Assembly: GCA_963556145.1 (NCBI GenBank)
Contig: OY744472.1
Coordinates: 1,984,001-2,048,000, forward strand
Source: Hygrocybe punicea
Taxonomy: Eukaryota; Basidiomycota; Agaricomycetes; Agaricales; Hygrophoraceae
Length of the DNA: 64,000 bases
Direction: 5' to 3'
Under the pieces are notes generated by a model. That model was not told the origin of the DNA, made no database searches, and was given only the letters and a program-made list of their open reading frames with translations. Position numbers and translations under genes: made by a program. Positions within the stretch are counted from its first letter, which is position 1. Every line of letters begins with the position of its first letter. Below, one piece after another: positions 31,808 through 44,614 of this stretch.

Positions 31808-34800
31808 ATGCTCTACGAATCTTTCGCAGAAGTTTTATCACTCTGTCAGTCTATGAAACATGACCTAGCCGCCATTCTTGATCCCGAAACTGGTTTTGCC
31901 CCAAGACTGCGTCAACTATGCCGGGACCAGTAAGCTAGTGGTTTCATCATCACACGACGATGCAGCACTTAAAAATCCTCTTCAGACTAGTTGAATTTGA
32001 AGAGAATAGGGAGAGATCATCGCGAGAGGATCTAGATTTGTTGCGGTTGGAACAAAATACGTGGGGTCTGCTCCAAGCAATTATGCCGTGAGTCGTATAC
32101 CTTGCCTTCTTGCCAGCTTTTACGATCGTCCCACACAATGTAGTGCCCGCAAAACAGAGCCGCTGCCTCTTCCCACTCCCCGAGCCCTCTTATCAGAAAA
32201 TCCTTATACTCCAACTTCAACTCTAGCCCAAGCCATTATGAACTCATCACCTCTTCTTTCCGAACTCATTGTTGTTCGTGAGTGGTTGCACGAAACCGCC
32301 CCGCAACCACGACACCCAGAAGCCACCACCGGATATTGGAAGTTCACCAAACATAGCGTTATGCAGTCTTTGCGGATTGGAACGGGGCACCGGGATGGGC
32401 TTGTGAGAGAAATGGACCCAGATGTGGTGAACAGAGAGGATGGGCGAGCGCTGGCTGCTGATGACGCGGTGAGCCTATTTCAAAGCAGCGGATTACGACT
32501 GAATATGTGCGCTGAGTGGCATTGAAATACCCCAGGGTTACGAAAAAGGGCTTGCACACACTTTATACGCGTACATTCGGGCCGGGAAGCTCGATGATGC
32601 CGTTAATATGTGCAGAAAAGCCCATCAACCATGGCGTGCTGCGAGTATACGCGGCTCACTCTTATTTCAATGGCGGGCAATAGGTATGCTTTCATCTCCT
32701 TAAAATATCATTCTGAAGACCCACAACAATACAGCAAATGAACAGCGCGATGACGCCATGGATGATGATAATGATACATGGCAAGGTAATAGACACCGTA
32801 AGCTGTGGAAATCGGCATGCACTCGAGCGGCACTCAATGTCAGACGATTTCGTATATCCTTTGTCTGATTACCATATTGAACTACTGCACGCAGCCCGCA
32901 ATTTCGGACCCGGAGCGCGTCCTCTATGCTGCCCTCGCGCCGTCTCCCCAAACTTCAGTCATACTCAAATCGGCATGTCGAACGTGGGAGGACCATCTGT
33001 GGGCCCAGATTAGCATCATGTGTGAGGAAAAGGAGAGCTCAGAGATGTTCAGAATTGGCGGTGGATTCTGGGAGGGAGGGTTGAGTGCGGTGGAAGAGGG
33101 CGTGCATCAGATATTCCGAGAGGACGAGGAAGCAGAGGAGGAAGAGTGGGAGAAGGAGATTATGGGTACTCTGGACAGCCTGAAAAATGTCAAAGTGGAG
33201 GATGGGTGAGTATATCTATTATTTGCTGTTATTGCCTGAACTCTGATGTTGACAGACCTCCGGCGGATCATGTATTTCATGTCTCCCAGCTGCATATCAT
33301 CCTTGATAGGACAAGTGCCCTACTAAAGGTGTTCGCCGATGGCCTAACAGCCGGTTCTTATATCCGAACGTCAGCGGAGTAAGTCTTCGCGGTATCGTAT
33401 GCCCCTCGTATTTGACTGGGATGAGTTCAGATATACTACAATGACTCGGTTCTTTGCACATTTGTGTTTATTTCTCCAAATGATTGATATCCCCGTTCCG
33501 CCTCTGTCAACTCAAGTTATTCTTGAATCATATTTGCAGGTTTTAGAGGTTTGTCAACGACAAGCCATCCTCCCTTCCCGCGTTTACTCACCTTCCACCA
33601 GGCCGCTGGACAGCGGGATCTCATTGCAATGTATGCCGGTGCACTCGGGGATAATGCTGTCGAGAGATATGCTATGTTTCTTGCGTCCTTGGAGCTTTCT
33701 GCGAACCTTGCGGAGCGCCGAATCGCGCTGACAAGAGCCCGTGATCATGGTCTCGACATGGATCGTGTTGCGGTGGCCGCAGCCGAACGAACAATAGACA
33801 AAGCCTTCGAGGTCAGTAGAGTTTAACCTGCTTGATTGGTCCCTGATTATTCTTTGCAGGTTCTCCCTCCTTTGAGGGGCCCGTTACCGTCGATCATCGT
33901 TCTTCAGCCTCCTGCCTCTGACGCTGAATTATTGCTGCTTCGGTCAATTGAATGGACGACATTCACGGAGTCGACATATGAAACCGCGCTTGAACAAGCG
34001 AATGTCATCCTGCGCTACTTCCTTGGTGTGTCTTTTACTCTCTCTCATTAACCTGTCCAGTTTTTTGGCTGACGGTGGTCGATTTGAGGTTGCGGAAGGC
34101 TTCCAGTTGCCAAAATCTTGCTAGGGATGTTGCCACCGGAGCTTGCATCCATGGTCGAGCCCGAAGAACGCTCTATGGAGTATCTGCATTACCGGCAGTT
34201 CTTTATCATATGGGAGACCCTCGATAGAGTGGTCGAGTGTCAGTCGTCGGAGGTCTTGCAAATGAACAAGGACTCTCGGTCGGCTTGGTTGAAAGATTAC
34301 AAGGTCGGTGACGCATTACCAATGCCTTTTGCTGATATTCTAAATAATCTGGCATGGATAGGCTCATGTCGCACAAGCGCATGAACAGGTTCTAAAACTT
34401 CTGAAGTCTGACTGGTTGGTTACCGATGTCGAGAAGCGGGGAGGTGCGTGTCGGTTTGGAATGTTCTAAATCTCAATCTCGTGTTGATGACATCATTCAG
34501 GTGATCTACGGCGGCGCGAGCTCATTCGGATTCGACAGATATATATACCAGAACTGATCATACGATTGCATTCACTTCTAGTGACTTCCCGAAGGAAAAT
34601 CCCTGTGTCAGTTTTGTTGGAGATATGATCTTATTCATGCTCACATTTGTTTGAATTGCGCGCGCAGAAATCTAAAATATGCATTGGAGCTCGCGAACAC
34701 GGTTGCGGATTCGCGGTACAAGCTTTATGAGGACTTTGTGAATGAGGAGGGAAAAAGTCTTGCAAGTTATCTTGGCGCTGTACGGCAAGCCTTCTTGGCA

Positions 34801-34848
34801 GGTCTAGAAGATGGGGGATCGGACCCATTTAGGGTGATTTTTCCTTGA
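31808..34848 (+). CDS. NUP84: Nucleoporin Nup84/Nup107 (Y-complex)
   Basis: This is a structural subunit of the Nup84/Nup107-160 Y-shaped coat of the nuclear pore. The start chosen is ATG 31808 (MLYESFAEVLSLCQS). Two introns (from 31929 and from about 32085) lead to LVEFEEN...LLRLEQNTWGLLQAIMP and FYDRPTQCS. Diagnostic blocks follow in order: REWLHETAP...GYWKFTK (about 32270-32350); GLAHTLYAYIRAGKLDDAV and PWRAASIRGSLLFQWRAI (32550-32680); WEDHLWAQISIM; RTRMTRFFAHL-type helices; MLPPELASMVEPEER...LHYRQFFIIWE (34125-34220); and RRRELIRIRQIYIPELIIRL (about 34510). The last exon (VNLKYALELANTVADS...) ends at TGA 34848. About 14 short introns, all with plausible GT-AG borders, give an all-alpha protein of roughly 750-800 residues. 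It appears intact. The promoter would have to lie in the satellite or just 3' of it. Confidence 0.92.
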
Positions 34849-37642
34849 AATGTGATAGTCTTACTAGAAAATTGTTGTTGTCGTTTGATTATGTGAACCG
34901 CGACAGAGTTCCCGTGGACGGAACTGTTGGTGGGATTCTATCACCGCGCGCAGGTTTATTAGGGTCCCAAGGGCTCGCACGGCGGCGCACGGACAACCAC
35001 GCGTAAGCCTCTCAATACACGCGGGACGCGACGCGTGCTCGCCTTGTGTGCGGTTCGACCTCAAGGGACGACGTAGGGACACCGACGTTGACGGAAGTGT
35101 GCCAGATTAGGATTTGGTCGCTGGGTACACTGACTCCGGATCCCCCGTAATTTATGCTCAAAACTCTAAAATACGGAGTCATATTGACATTGAAATCCGA
35201 AAGTAAAAAATGAATTATCATTTATTGTGTGACACGGCTTATTTTGTGTTGAAAATTGTGTAGAGCGGAGAAGGTGCGGATAGGCGGGACGAATCTCGAC
35301 CTTCAGCGTTGAGTCGCTTCAGTTGCAGACCGTCAGCTGCAGAGTAATTTATCATATCAAGGGAGCCCCTAGACTTGAAGCACATACCTTTGGAGGAATC
35401 AACTAGCCTGACAAGTTGAAGGGTGGCAGAAACATCGGGCCCTCCGCTGTGATGCAGTTCCAGTGAACAACTTTGTGCCCTGCAGACTAATTCGGTAAAT
35501 CCTGCTCGATGACTAATTCACCGAGACTGCACAATATTAATCACGCAGAACGCACGGGGACCCTTTTTCAGGCCCCACTGCTTCAAGTGGTGGACCAACG
35601 ATCAATTGATCACGCATCGACCATGAAGAACCAGAAGTGATGGCAGACACGGACAAATAAAGGACGGTAAACGGATCAGAAAAAAGGAGGGTTTCCCTGC
35701 GAAACCCTGCGTATGGCATCGTTGCCAGCTCTTGACAAAAAATCCTCGCCTGGAGGCAGATGCCACCAAAATGGACAATCTTAAGGCCACTCAGCCTGAG
35801 GAATGGCAATGCACCATAAAGGCACTCACCTCTTGGTTTCCTTACCAGCATTCAACTTGCCAACAATGTAATACAGGCACTTGGACGTCCAGGCGCATCA
35901 ACGAGGTTGATGGAAGCTATGATTTTCAGTACATTTTCAGTTGTACGTGAGATTTAAACACAGGGTTGCCGCTAGATAAGTAGCTTGATAGTACCTTTTC
36001 AGATGGTGGCATTATAATTCGTACATGTAGGAGTCTAAGTCAAGGAGGGGCGTACCGCTTTCATTGGCTTCAAATTTGGCAGGGTTTATCATTCTGCATC
36101 ATTCTGCAAGCCAGTTTGCACACTTGCGAGACATTGAGGCTGGGCCTGCTGTAAGTCAAGCCGCTTGGTGTCTCACTGCCAATGGTTGCCTATTGCTAGA
36201 GAAAACGAGTTGAGTTTCGTTGCGGAAGCAGACGGCAGTGGGGTATGTGTCAATTCCAACGATGTCCGCACCATTCTTGCCCTAATTGAATGGGAACTCG
36301 GTGCTGGCGAACAGGTATAGGGAAGCCTGGAAGGCTGACTTGGACGGTGCAGCTAAACCTGTGGTGAATGGGTAGAACCGGCCGCTTCTGATATGGTTAT
36401 CGACAGTAGCTGCAAGTTTTTGCTCTGTATCAAGGATAGGTCAATATTAATTGGATAGATATGGGAGTTACCATCCTAATGTTTCAGACCGTGGTACACC
36501 GTTGTGTGCTCACCTGTAGAGATATCGCTCGTCCTCGTTAGCTGAAATCTGTTAGACTTTCTCATCATCATCTTAGTTGTCGTCATTGCCGCTGGGCGCA
36601 AGTACATGCAACATGTTTGGCTGACTCGCTGGATTTTGAACTGGGCTGTGACAGAGACAAAATCTTCGCTGACGGTTGATTTGCGGATCATTGTTCTTCC
36701 ACCGTCTTCACGAACATGAATCCGCACCAAAGTAAAAGGCTAGCGAAGAAAGCAACCAAGCGAGAATTTGATGCCAGCTTTTTCGAGTGCAGGGCGAGAC
36801 GTATATGTAGTTGCGTGACGGGCGAAACTTTGATATGGCATGAAAATTTGTGGAGACGCCAGTACCCCGTTTGCTAGGATGAAGGTGTGGGCTGGAAAAA
36901 TAACACATCATTGTTCAGTCTTTGCCCTTGTGTGAATGTGAATTTCGAGACAAAGAGACATCAGCTTTCCGTTCTTGACCACGACAACTCGAACGGTTCC
37001 TTCTCGAGCAAGAAGTGTACCAGAACGAACGCCGGGCCTGGGGCTTCACCGAGATCGCGTCAAGCGCAGAATCTCTCTGCAAGGTGAGTTGGCATCATTT
37101 GGATATTTGGGGGTTATGGCAAGCGGAAAATAAGCCTTGCGTGCTCACCTTGGAGAAGCGCGACTAAAACGGCAGGACCATTCAAACCCCACATTCACAT
37201 TCACGTTGATCTTCCCACTCCCGTTTCTGTCCGAGAACGGAGAATCTTTATGAATTACCGCTTGCAATTGTCAAGGCTGGTAAGGATCCGAAGGACAACT
37301 ACAGCCGGACAGCAACGAAAAGTCTCTGCCACGTTGGCTGCAGTTTTATCCCGTGGCGCGACAACGAGTAGTGGGCCTAGCATGTATGGTGGTCAGCCGC
37401 CGCTGTTGTTCACGTCCATACGGTCTATATTGTGAGTAAAATAAATTGCGGAGTCTGATGTCGTTGAGATCAAGAACAACCCTGTCCAGCGCTTCTTTGT
37501 TTAGAAATCTTCCGTTAACGCTTGAATTGCTTTACCAGGTCGGGAAGAGTAGGGTAGCCCAGTTCAGGTCACATGATCTGCGCAAGAAAGTGACTCGGTG
37601 TGCTTAAATACACCGGGAGTACTAGTAACTTGGGCCAACTAA
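34849..37642. other. 2.8-kb intergenic region, no firm gene
   Basis: Several short frames occur on both strands (for example 35537-35851 minus, 36476-36730 minus, 36887-37087 plus). None shows a recognised domain or joins to a neighbour through a convincing intron. Splice-like GTGAGT and CAG signals near 37080 and 36460 leave open a small unannotated gene. The HOM3 promoter should lie in 37500-37642. Confidence 0.4.
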
Positions 37643-39836
37643 ATGTCCCGTTCGTCTCCCTCGTCCTTTTCATCCTCTGAGTCCGATTCCCCTCCTCCAT
37701 CTACTCCCCCAAATCTTCACCAAAACAACACAGACCCCGCTGTAGGATGGCTTGTCCAGAAGTTCGGGGGTACCAGTGTCGGCAAGTTTGCCGTTCGCAT
37801 CGCCCAAGATATCGTCTCGTGAGCGAACCTTTGCCTCTCCTGTATACTCTCAAACATCCCGCTGACGTATATTTAGGGATTACATTGACCGTCACAAGGT
37901 TGCAATTGTGTGTTCCGCACGCTCGGGCTCCACCAAAGCTCTCGGTACCACAAACCTCCTACTGCGTGCTGCATCCGAGGCGCTGCAGCGCCGCCCGAAG
38001 CGTGGCACCATCACAGGGTCGTCCCGGGTAATATTCAACCCGCTCGGCGAGGCGCTGTCGATGCCAGCGTCCCCGCCAGGCACCCCAGACCCCCGCACGC
38101 GTTCGTCGTCAGGGTCAGCATCACCTGGGAACCCATCTATTTGCCCCTTGACGCAGATAGACGTGGTACTCCCAGACTTTAATACCACTGTTGACCTCAT
38201 TCGACAGGAACATAATAGCGCCGCTCGGCAGTCTGTCCACAACCCCGAGATTTTACACGAGCTGGAGGCAGAGATCGAAAGGGACTGCGAGTGGCTACGG
38301 AGTTTTTTGTATGCAGCTCAGGTCGGTTGGAATTTGCACATCGCCGTTTGCGCACTGTAACCGTTTTTCGTCCGCAGGTCATAGACGAGATTTCCCCCCG
38401 ATCTAAGGACAGTATTATTGGATTAGGGGAAAGATTGGCTTGCAAGTTTATGACAGCCGTCTTGCGAGATCAGGTACATCTGAATCATGTTTCGTTTATG
38501 CCTCTTTACCACAAATAACCCCAGGGCATTGATGCGGAATACGTATCGCTGGACGATATCGTGACATATCTGGAGGGTGGCGAAACCTACACTGATGGAA
38601 CATTGGATCAAGCATTCTACGATAAATTGGCACTTGTTCTCGGCGAACGTATCCGTCAATGCAGTCCCAGGGTTCCCGTCATCACCGGTGCGTTGCGTTT
38701 TCTCATAGTATCACACACCATAAAGTCAAATTCTATTCGCAGGTTTCTTCGGACCGCTACCGGGGTCATTACTGCGCCAAGTTGGCAGAGGGTACACAGA
38801 CCTCCTCGCAGCCATCCTCTCCGTCGGTCTGCAGGCAGTAGAGCTTCAGATATGGAAAGAGGTCGACGGCATCTTCACTGCAGACCCACGCAAAGTGCCC
38901 ACCGCGCGCATCATTCCCATTATTTCCCCTGATGAGGCCGCAGAGTTGACGTACTATGGCAGCGAGGTTGTGCATCCGTTCTCTATGGAGCAGGTTCCTC
39001 CTTCCGTTATGATTGTGATTTTTAGGGTGCCGCTCACGTTCCGTGCCCTGCACAGGCCGTTCGGAAAAAGATTCCTGTCAGGATCAAGAACGTTGATAAC
39101 CCTAAAGGTGGCGGGACCGTAATACACCCCGACGCTGACCTTGACAGCACAGAGTCTCGTGAGATCCAGGACCCAGAATTCGAGCTGCACAATCTCCACA
39201 AGCTGCGTCATCTCGCTATGGTGTCGGCCAGCGACCACCAGCGCAGGAAGCTCCCGACCGCCGTGACGATCAAGGAACACATTGTCGTGCTTAACGTCAA
39301 CTCGAACCGCAAGAGCGTCTCGCACGGGTTCCTGGCGGGCATCTTCGGGACCCTCGACCGTTTCGGTGTCGTGGTGGACCTGATCAGCACAAGTGAGGTA
39401 CACGTGAGTATGGCGATCGAGGATGGGCTGGCGAAGCGTGTCCTGGACCGTCTCGTCAAAGATCTGAGGAAGACCGGTACCGTGAGCATCATAACACTTT
39501 GGCACGTCTTCTCCACACCCGTGAGCTGACGACGGTCTCCAGGTCTCGGTGCACCGTGATATGGCTATTCTCTCGCTCGTGGGGCGGCAGATGCGTAATA
39601 TGGTCGGAATTGCAGGACGTATGTTCTCGACGCTGGCGCAGGGGAACGTAAATATAGAGATGATCAGCCAAGGCGCGAGCGAAGTCAACATCTCGTGCGT
39701 GATCGAAGAGCGCGACGCGGTCAAGGCGCTCAACTTGATCCACCAGAGCTGCCTTCAGACCCAGTGCAATGCGTGGTGTGATAGTATTCCGCGGTTTTGT
39801 CTATTCTGCAAAACTTCAGAAACCAAAATATTGTGA
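37643..39836 (+). CDS. HOM3: Aspartate kinase (aspartokinase), first step of Thr/Met synthesis
   Basis: It phosphorylates L-aspartate to 4-aspartyl phosphate in the cytosol. The start is ATG 37643. After a Ser/Pro-rich leader comes the amino-acid-kinase signature VQKFGGTSVGKFAVR. Exon 1 ends at 37818 and exon 2 starts at 37877 (DYIDRHKVAIVCSAR). Further blocks are SIIGLGERLACKFMTAVLRD, GIDAEYVSLDDIV, VPVITG-FFGPLPGSLL, GYTDLLAAILSVGLQA, WKEVDGIFTADPRKVP and DEAAELTYYGSEVVHPF (substrate and lysine-sensing site). Two C-terminal ACT domains follow (ITVLNVNSN-type, at VLNVNSNRKSVSHGFL...VVVDLISTSE and MRNMVGIAGRMFSTLA...EMISQGASEVNISCV), the usual seat of threonine feedback inhibition in fungi. 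There are about six introns. The product is about 600 residues, the normal fungal length. The exact C-terminus after ALNLIHQSCL is uncertain; the frame read here ends at 39836. Confidence 0.92.
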
Positions 39837-41046
39837 AAGATTTATTGTGCTCAAGTTGAGTCCCTTGATCTGTGGTATAAAAAGGTGTCATGTATTTCAT
39901 AGACAGCGACAACTGGAAATAGCCAAGTAGTGCTTTGCAGTCCAACAAGAATGATCAACCAAGTGTAAAATTCAAACACTAGGCAACGTTGCCCGGGTTA
40001 AGATGCAGAATGTGCTAGATGGGGAACTTGGTGTCCCAGACGGAAGTCCACCGGGACATGCCAATAGACTCATAGATATCGCCAGTGAGGGTAAAACTCA
40101 GACAGGCTCCTGTGTTTTCTGGGCAAAATAGAGCATGATTGTAGTGAGAGTGTGGGTCAAGGAACCCATAGGAGGGTGGAGTTGCCTTAGCATGAACTTG
40201 GTGAGATGGCAACCACAATATGAACAAGATTATATTGTCCTGGAACCTTGCAACAAAGCCCATCCAAAAATACAATGATAGTGGAAGGAGAAAGTAGGAG
40301 GATGCCGACACAGGATTATTCACGGTCTCTGAGACGGGGAAAAAAGATGAGCCCAAGTCACATAATACAATGAATGCTCACGACCAAGTGGGAACTTGAT
40401 CATGAGATATCTTCGGATATACTCTTCTCACAGCAGAATACTTTCCCTGGATACATCTATTTGGATGTTAGCTTGTGAAGATGCCCAAATTCATCGTCTA
40501 ATGTAGTGCTCACGATAAAGGGCTATTCTCAACCGCAAGAACGTTACCTAGATTTAACTCCAAGACCCCATGAATCGACACCAAGTTGAAGAGCAAACAA
40601 AAGAAGACCAATTAGCCAGTGAATCAGGAAAAGGTAGAGATAACATGGAGCGACGCAAAGAGCAACTAAGTTTCAATGAGTTCAACAAGCATACTGATAC
40701 TCACACACGACTGCCGCGCTATAAACCAATGACTAACTCTATCTTATTGAGCGGTGCTGCCTTCTACTACTAAAGCAGTTTTTGCTAGACCTGCAATTGC
40801 CAGTAAAAGTCCAAGAAGACGATATCTCGTCGCTGATATGGTGTTGCTTGCGCGGGTGATGGTTGTTCTGCGGGTTCTAAGCCAGAGGTGCACCAGTTTG
40901 AAAGGACAATAACCTACGCAAAGCCATACATTGTGATTGGCAGATCAGTCTCTATGGTATGGGTTGTTCACCTCGAAATCTAGTAGTAGCCTGAGTGTAA
41001 GACGTGGGAAAAGTTGGGAACACAACCTTCAAGCGCATCTCTCACC
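39837..41046. other. 1.2-kb intergenic region
   Basis: No coding region is supported. A minus-strand frame at 40015-40356 (113 codons) has hydrophobic stretches but no known motif and no matching exon. The promoter of the downstream Chs5-Arf1-binding gene should be at its right edge. Confidence 0.4.
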
Positions 41047-43894
41047 ATGGCTGAGGCGTCTTTCAAGGACGTTCCAGAAATTTTCGAGGTCTGCATCAAG
41101 CTCTCTCCGCTACGATATATTCTCGCTTACGGTTTCCTCGCTTCAGGTCGAGTTGGGGGAGTCGCTCACTGCTCGTACAGAATGTCTCTGTCAGTGCCAA
41201 GTTTCGATGATATATCATCTCCAGCCGTTCAATGTTCACCGTCTGAACCTGCCTAGCTACATTTCGCGAACTGGGACCCCCAGATCTCTGCCATGTTGTC
41301 AAGAGTACAGGGCGCAGCGGTCAACGGGATGTCCGTCCACGTCTCTCTACACAATTTTGCACACTGACACATCATTGCGCAGCTCGGTTCTTACCATTAC
41401 ATTTCAGGCGTCGACGCTTCGTCCTCCGCGTCCCTCGCAGCATACATCAACTCTCTGACATATGCTATCGAGGACAGCTCGGCGTGGTTCTCGAAAAGTG
41501 CAGTTTGGAAGGTGCGGAATGGGTGTTATTGGTAGGTGCTGGGCGTCATGTCTTTTATCCAGGTCATAAAGAGTTTCCGTACTATGCAGCTGTTTCAATG
41601 CATTCTCTCGGGTGGATATTCGCATCGATGTCAAAATTCCTGGAGGAGTCAATGCCTACGTGATTGATCTACGAGGCGAACGGTGCGTCCTCTCTCTTTT
41701 TTTCTCCTAGAGCACTGATCCTCAATATCTCAAAGCCACGAAGCAACACTCGAAATCTGGCAAGAGACATACGTCTCAGCGCTGCTCAGAGCCATCCTCT
41801 ACTCAGACGATTCGGCTCACTGGGTCGAAGCCTATCGCAAGCTGGACCCCATCACGTCGCGTGAAGGTGAACTCCGGTTCCTGCAGGCCGCAGAAGCTCT
41901 CTTCAACAAAGGTAGCCAATCTACCTACTTATTCTCGGACTCATGCATGCGCTGAGCTCGATGTCTCAGGCTGGCAGGTCGGGTCGGACCCGGAAATTCA
42001 AGTCGCCACCGTTGTGTCCAATCACCTCGTTGCCGGGATCATGAAGTATTTCGGCGATAGTGGGCGGCTTCAGCAGGCCGCGAATCTATTCGAAAAGCTC
42101 TCCACTCGCGAGCCCGAGGTCGCATCATTGTTGGCGAGCAGTTACATTGGCATGAGTGAGTCGCCTGCAGCTGTTTTCTCTGTATTCACGGTCTGTGTTT
42201 GGGTGCAGATGAAGAAGTGAAAGCAGTACAGATTATGTCCGCGGCGATGCGACAGACTCCTCAGTCATACACTCTGTTGCACGTGCAGTGCGATTTCCTG
42301 CGTTCCAAAGGCAAGCTTGAGTGGGCGCTCAAGCTCGCGCGCCAGGCAGTAAATTGCGCTCCAAGCGAGTTCGTCACCTGGGAAAAGCTTACCCAGCTCT
42401 ACATTGATCTGGGACAGTTTGAATCTGTGCGTTCACTATGCATGTTCCTGTGTTGACATGGATTAATGTGAAACAATAGGCCCTGCTGACGCTTAATTCG
42501 TGTCCCATGTTCACGTTCAACGGTCGAGACGCCCACCGTACTCTAACGCCTTCTCGTGTTCACCTTCCCTTCCAAAGACCCATTGGCGAGATCCTCCCAG
42601 ATCGACAAAAGACAGAGGACGATGAGGTGTGCCTGAAATTTGCGGAATCATTTTCAGAGACTTATTTCATGATTGTGGTAGGCTGATCCAGCACTCCAAC
42701 GTCTTCCAGCCCCTGGCTTACGAGGGACCTGGGCGAGGGCGTACGCCTTGCTCACTCGACTTGTGTCCCAAATCGGGTGGGATGAGTTGCTGAAGACACG
42801 GAGCTGTGTGTTCGTTATGGAGGAAGAATACCGAATGCAAAAGGCACAGGGCGATATTCAACATGTAGTCGGGGCCAACAGCGGTGGTGGTGACGGTGGA
42901 GTAGTCATCCACGAGGACGGAACGGCGGTCCCGCGCGTGCGAGACTCGACTCTGTCGGAGGGCACCACGTTGGGCAACGACGACGATGCATCAACGCGCG
43001 GGATGGTCTCGCCGTCAAGCCCCGACGAGTCGTTGCCGCGGAGCGCGGGTCCAAATAGTTCACTGGATGTCATTACCGCCATTCCCACCATCAAAATATC
43101 CAGCGAGTCTGACATGGAGGAGGTTGTACCGACTGTGTCTACCAATGGAGAAGCGAAGCAGAATGGTGTGTCGGAACACGATACATTGGAGAAGCCGGTA
43201 CAAGCTGCCGCTAGCGATGCCGGAGAACAGGACGGAGAACCCACGACCAACCCCTCGCAAGAACCGTTTTCATTCAGCAATAAGCGATTATGTGAACGTT
43301 GGCTGGATAACCTCTTCATGGTTCTTTATGAGGTAAGTGCAGTGTTTCTTGATCTCGCCTGGAATGATGTATGCTTTCAGGATTTGCGCGTGTGGACTAT
43401 CTTCCGAGCCGAGGTCGCCCACTTCAAGACGCAGCATGTCGCTTACCGGAAGACAGGGCTAGAATGGGAGATACTTGGAGATCTGGGACTTCGATTACAT
43501 CATAAAGAAGAGTCAAAGGAGGCGTACCAGCGGTGCCTTGATACACCCCGATACTCGCCTAGGCCATGGGCGAAACTGATGGAGATGTACGCGGAGGAGG
43601 GCGACATCCAGCGCTCTATCCAGACCGCCATTCGGGTCGCTGCTTACCATTATGCAGACTACACAGAGATGACGGTAAAATTTTATCATGTATCTTATGA
43701 TCAATTGGCTCATGTCTGGCGTGTAGTACCCGACACTGATAGCACGATGCTTCTTCAAGCTCGGGCAGATACACGGTCATGCAAAGATTACGTTTACATT
43801 GCTGAGTATGGGGCTCCCCGATCCGATTCTGAAAATAATGGACAGTTACCTTCAGTATGGGAAAGCGTTTCAGGTGGAAGGATTTGACTTTTGA
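41047..43894 (+). CDS. Chs5p-Arf1p-binding protein (ChAPs: Bch1/Bud7/Chs6 family)
   Basis: This is a subunit of exomer, the Arf1-dependent coat that exports cargo such as chitin synthase from the trans-Golgi. The start is ATG 41047 (MAEASFKDVPEIFE). Exons from 41393 onward are clean: GSYHYISGVDASSSASLAAY, VDIRIDVKIPGGVNAYVIDL, HEATLEIWQETYVSALLRAI, EGELRFLQAAEALFNK, then TPR-like repeats (LLHVQCDFLRSKGKLEWALK; TWEKLTQLYIDLGQFESA) and LNSCPMFTFNGRD. The family hallmark LLTRLVSQIGWDELLKTRS...VFVMEEEYRMQK (about 42750-42845) follows. A long low-complexity insert precedes FSNKRLCERWLDNLFMVLYE-DLRVWTIFRAEVAHF, and the stop is at 43894. Between about 41200 and 41300, the segments SAKFR, YHLQPFNVHRLNLPSYIS and NWDPQISAMLSRVQG read in three successive frames without visible introns. 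The N-terminal model is therefore unsure. Confidence 0.85.
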
Positions 43895-44614
43895 CGGTTT
43901 GTTCGAATTTGCAATGAAATTTTGTTTTTTATCAATTAACGTTTCGTACACCATTATGGTGGTGATACCTTTCTCTCCCCCTACCTTCCCCTGCTCACCC
44001 TAAAATGAGAGAAGTTTTCCCTATGTTGATGTTTCAGAGTTGTTATTCTGTATTTTGTATGGGACTGACTTACTTTCTATGAGCTGTTGATAATATTATT
44101 ATTACGAACCTGGGCAACCACTTCAAATTGTGAGATCACTGGCACTTCAACGATATATCAATACGTATCTGTCAGAGGCAGCTGAAAAGGGTACTAGGAC
44201 TGCAGCCAGCTGTCGACCCTAGCCGGGTATGCCAGATTGCCAGATTGCCAGATTTACACCGGTTACGGGGACAGTTCCGCTTACATGCTTGACCAATTCA
44301 TGATAGCCAGATTACATCCTGAATAGCCAAATTCGATAGCTTCTGCGACCAAGTCCTTGAGACTGTAAAGCGCAATTGCAGCAAGGACAGAAATACCGAG
44401 TACTGAGTCACTGTAAGACCATTGGCGGGACTCCGGGTCCGCGATGGGCCGGAGCCTCCGCGTTGCCACTTCGTCACAAGGCTGCGAAATACACTCAAGA
44501 TTAGACGTAAACGTTGAACTCGTTGCCTCGACGCTGGTCTACGTACATAATCGATAATCGTTGGCAGCTGCACACTCCAACGGCGTCCTGCTCGTTGCCT
44601 TGGTCTACTTCGTC
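43895..44614. other. Intergenic, 720 bp
   Basis: It contains a short tandem of GCCAGATT (about 44228-44255, three copies) and no supported gene. Confidence 0.45.

Noticed and set aside
36476..37240. A spliced gene between NUP84/107 and HOM3
   Set aside because: Short frames and splice-like signals are present, but no pair of exons joins into a recognisable protein on either strand.
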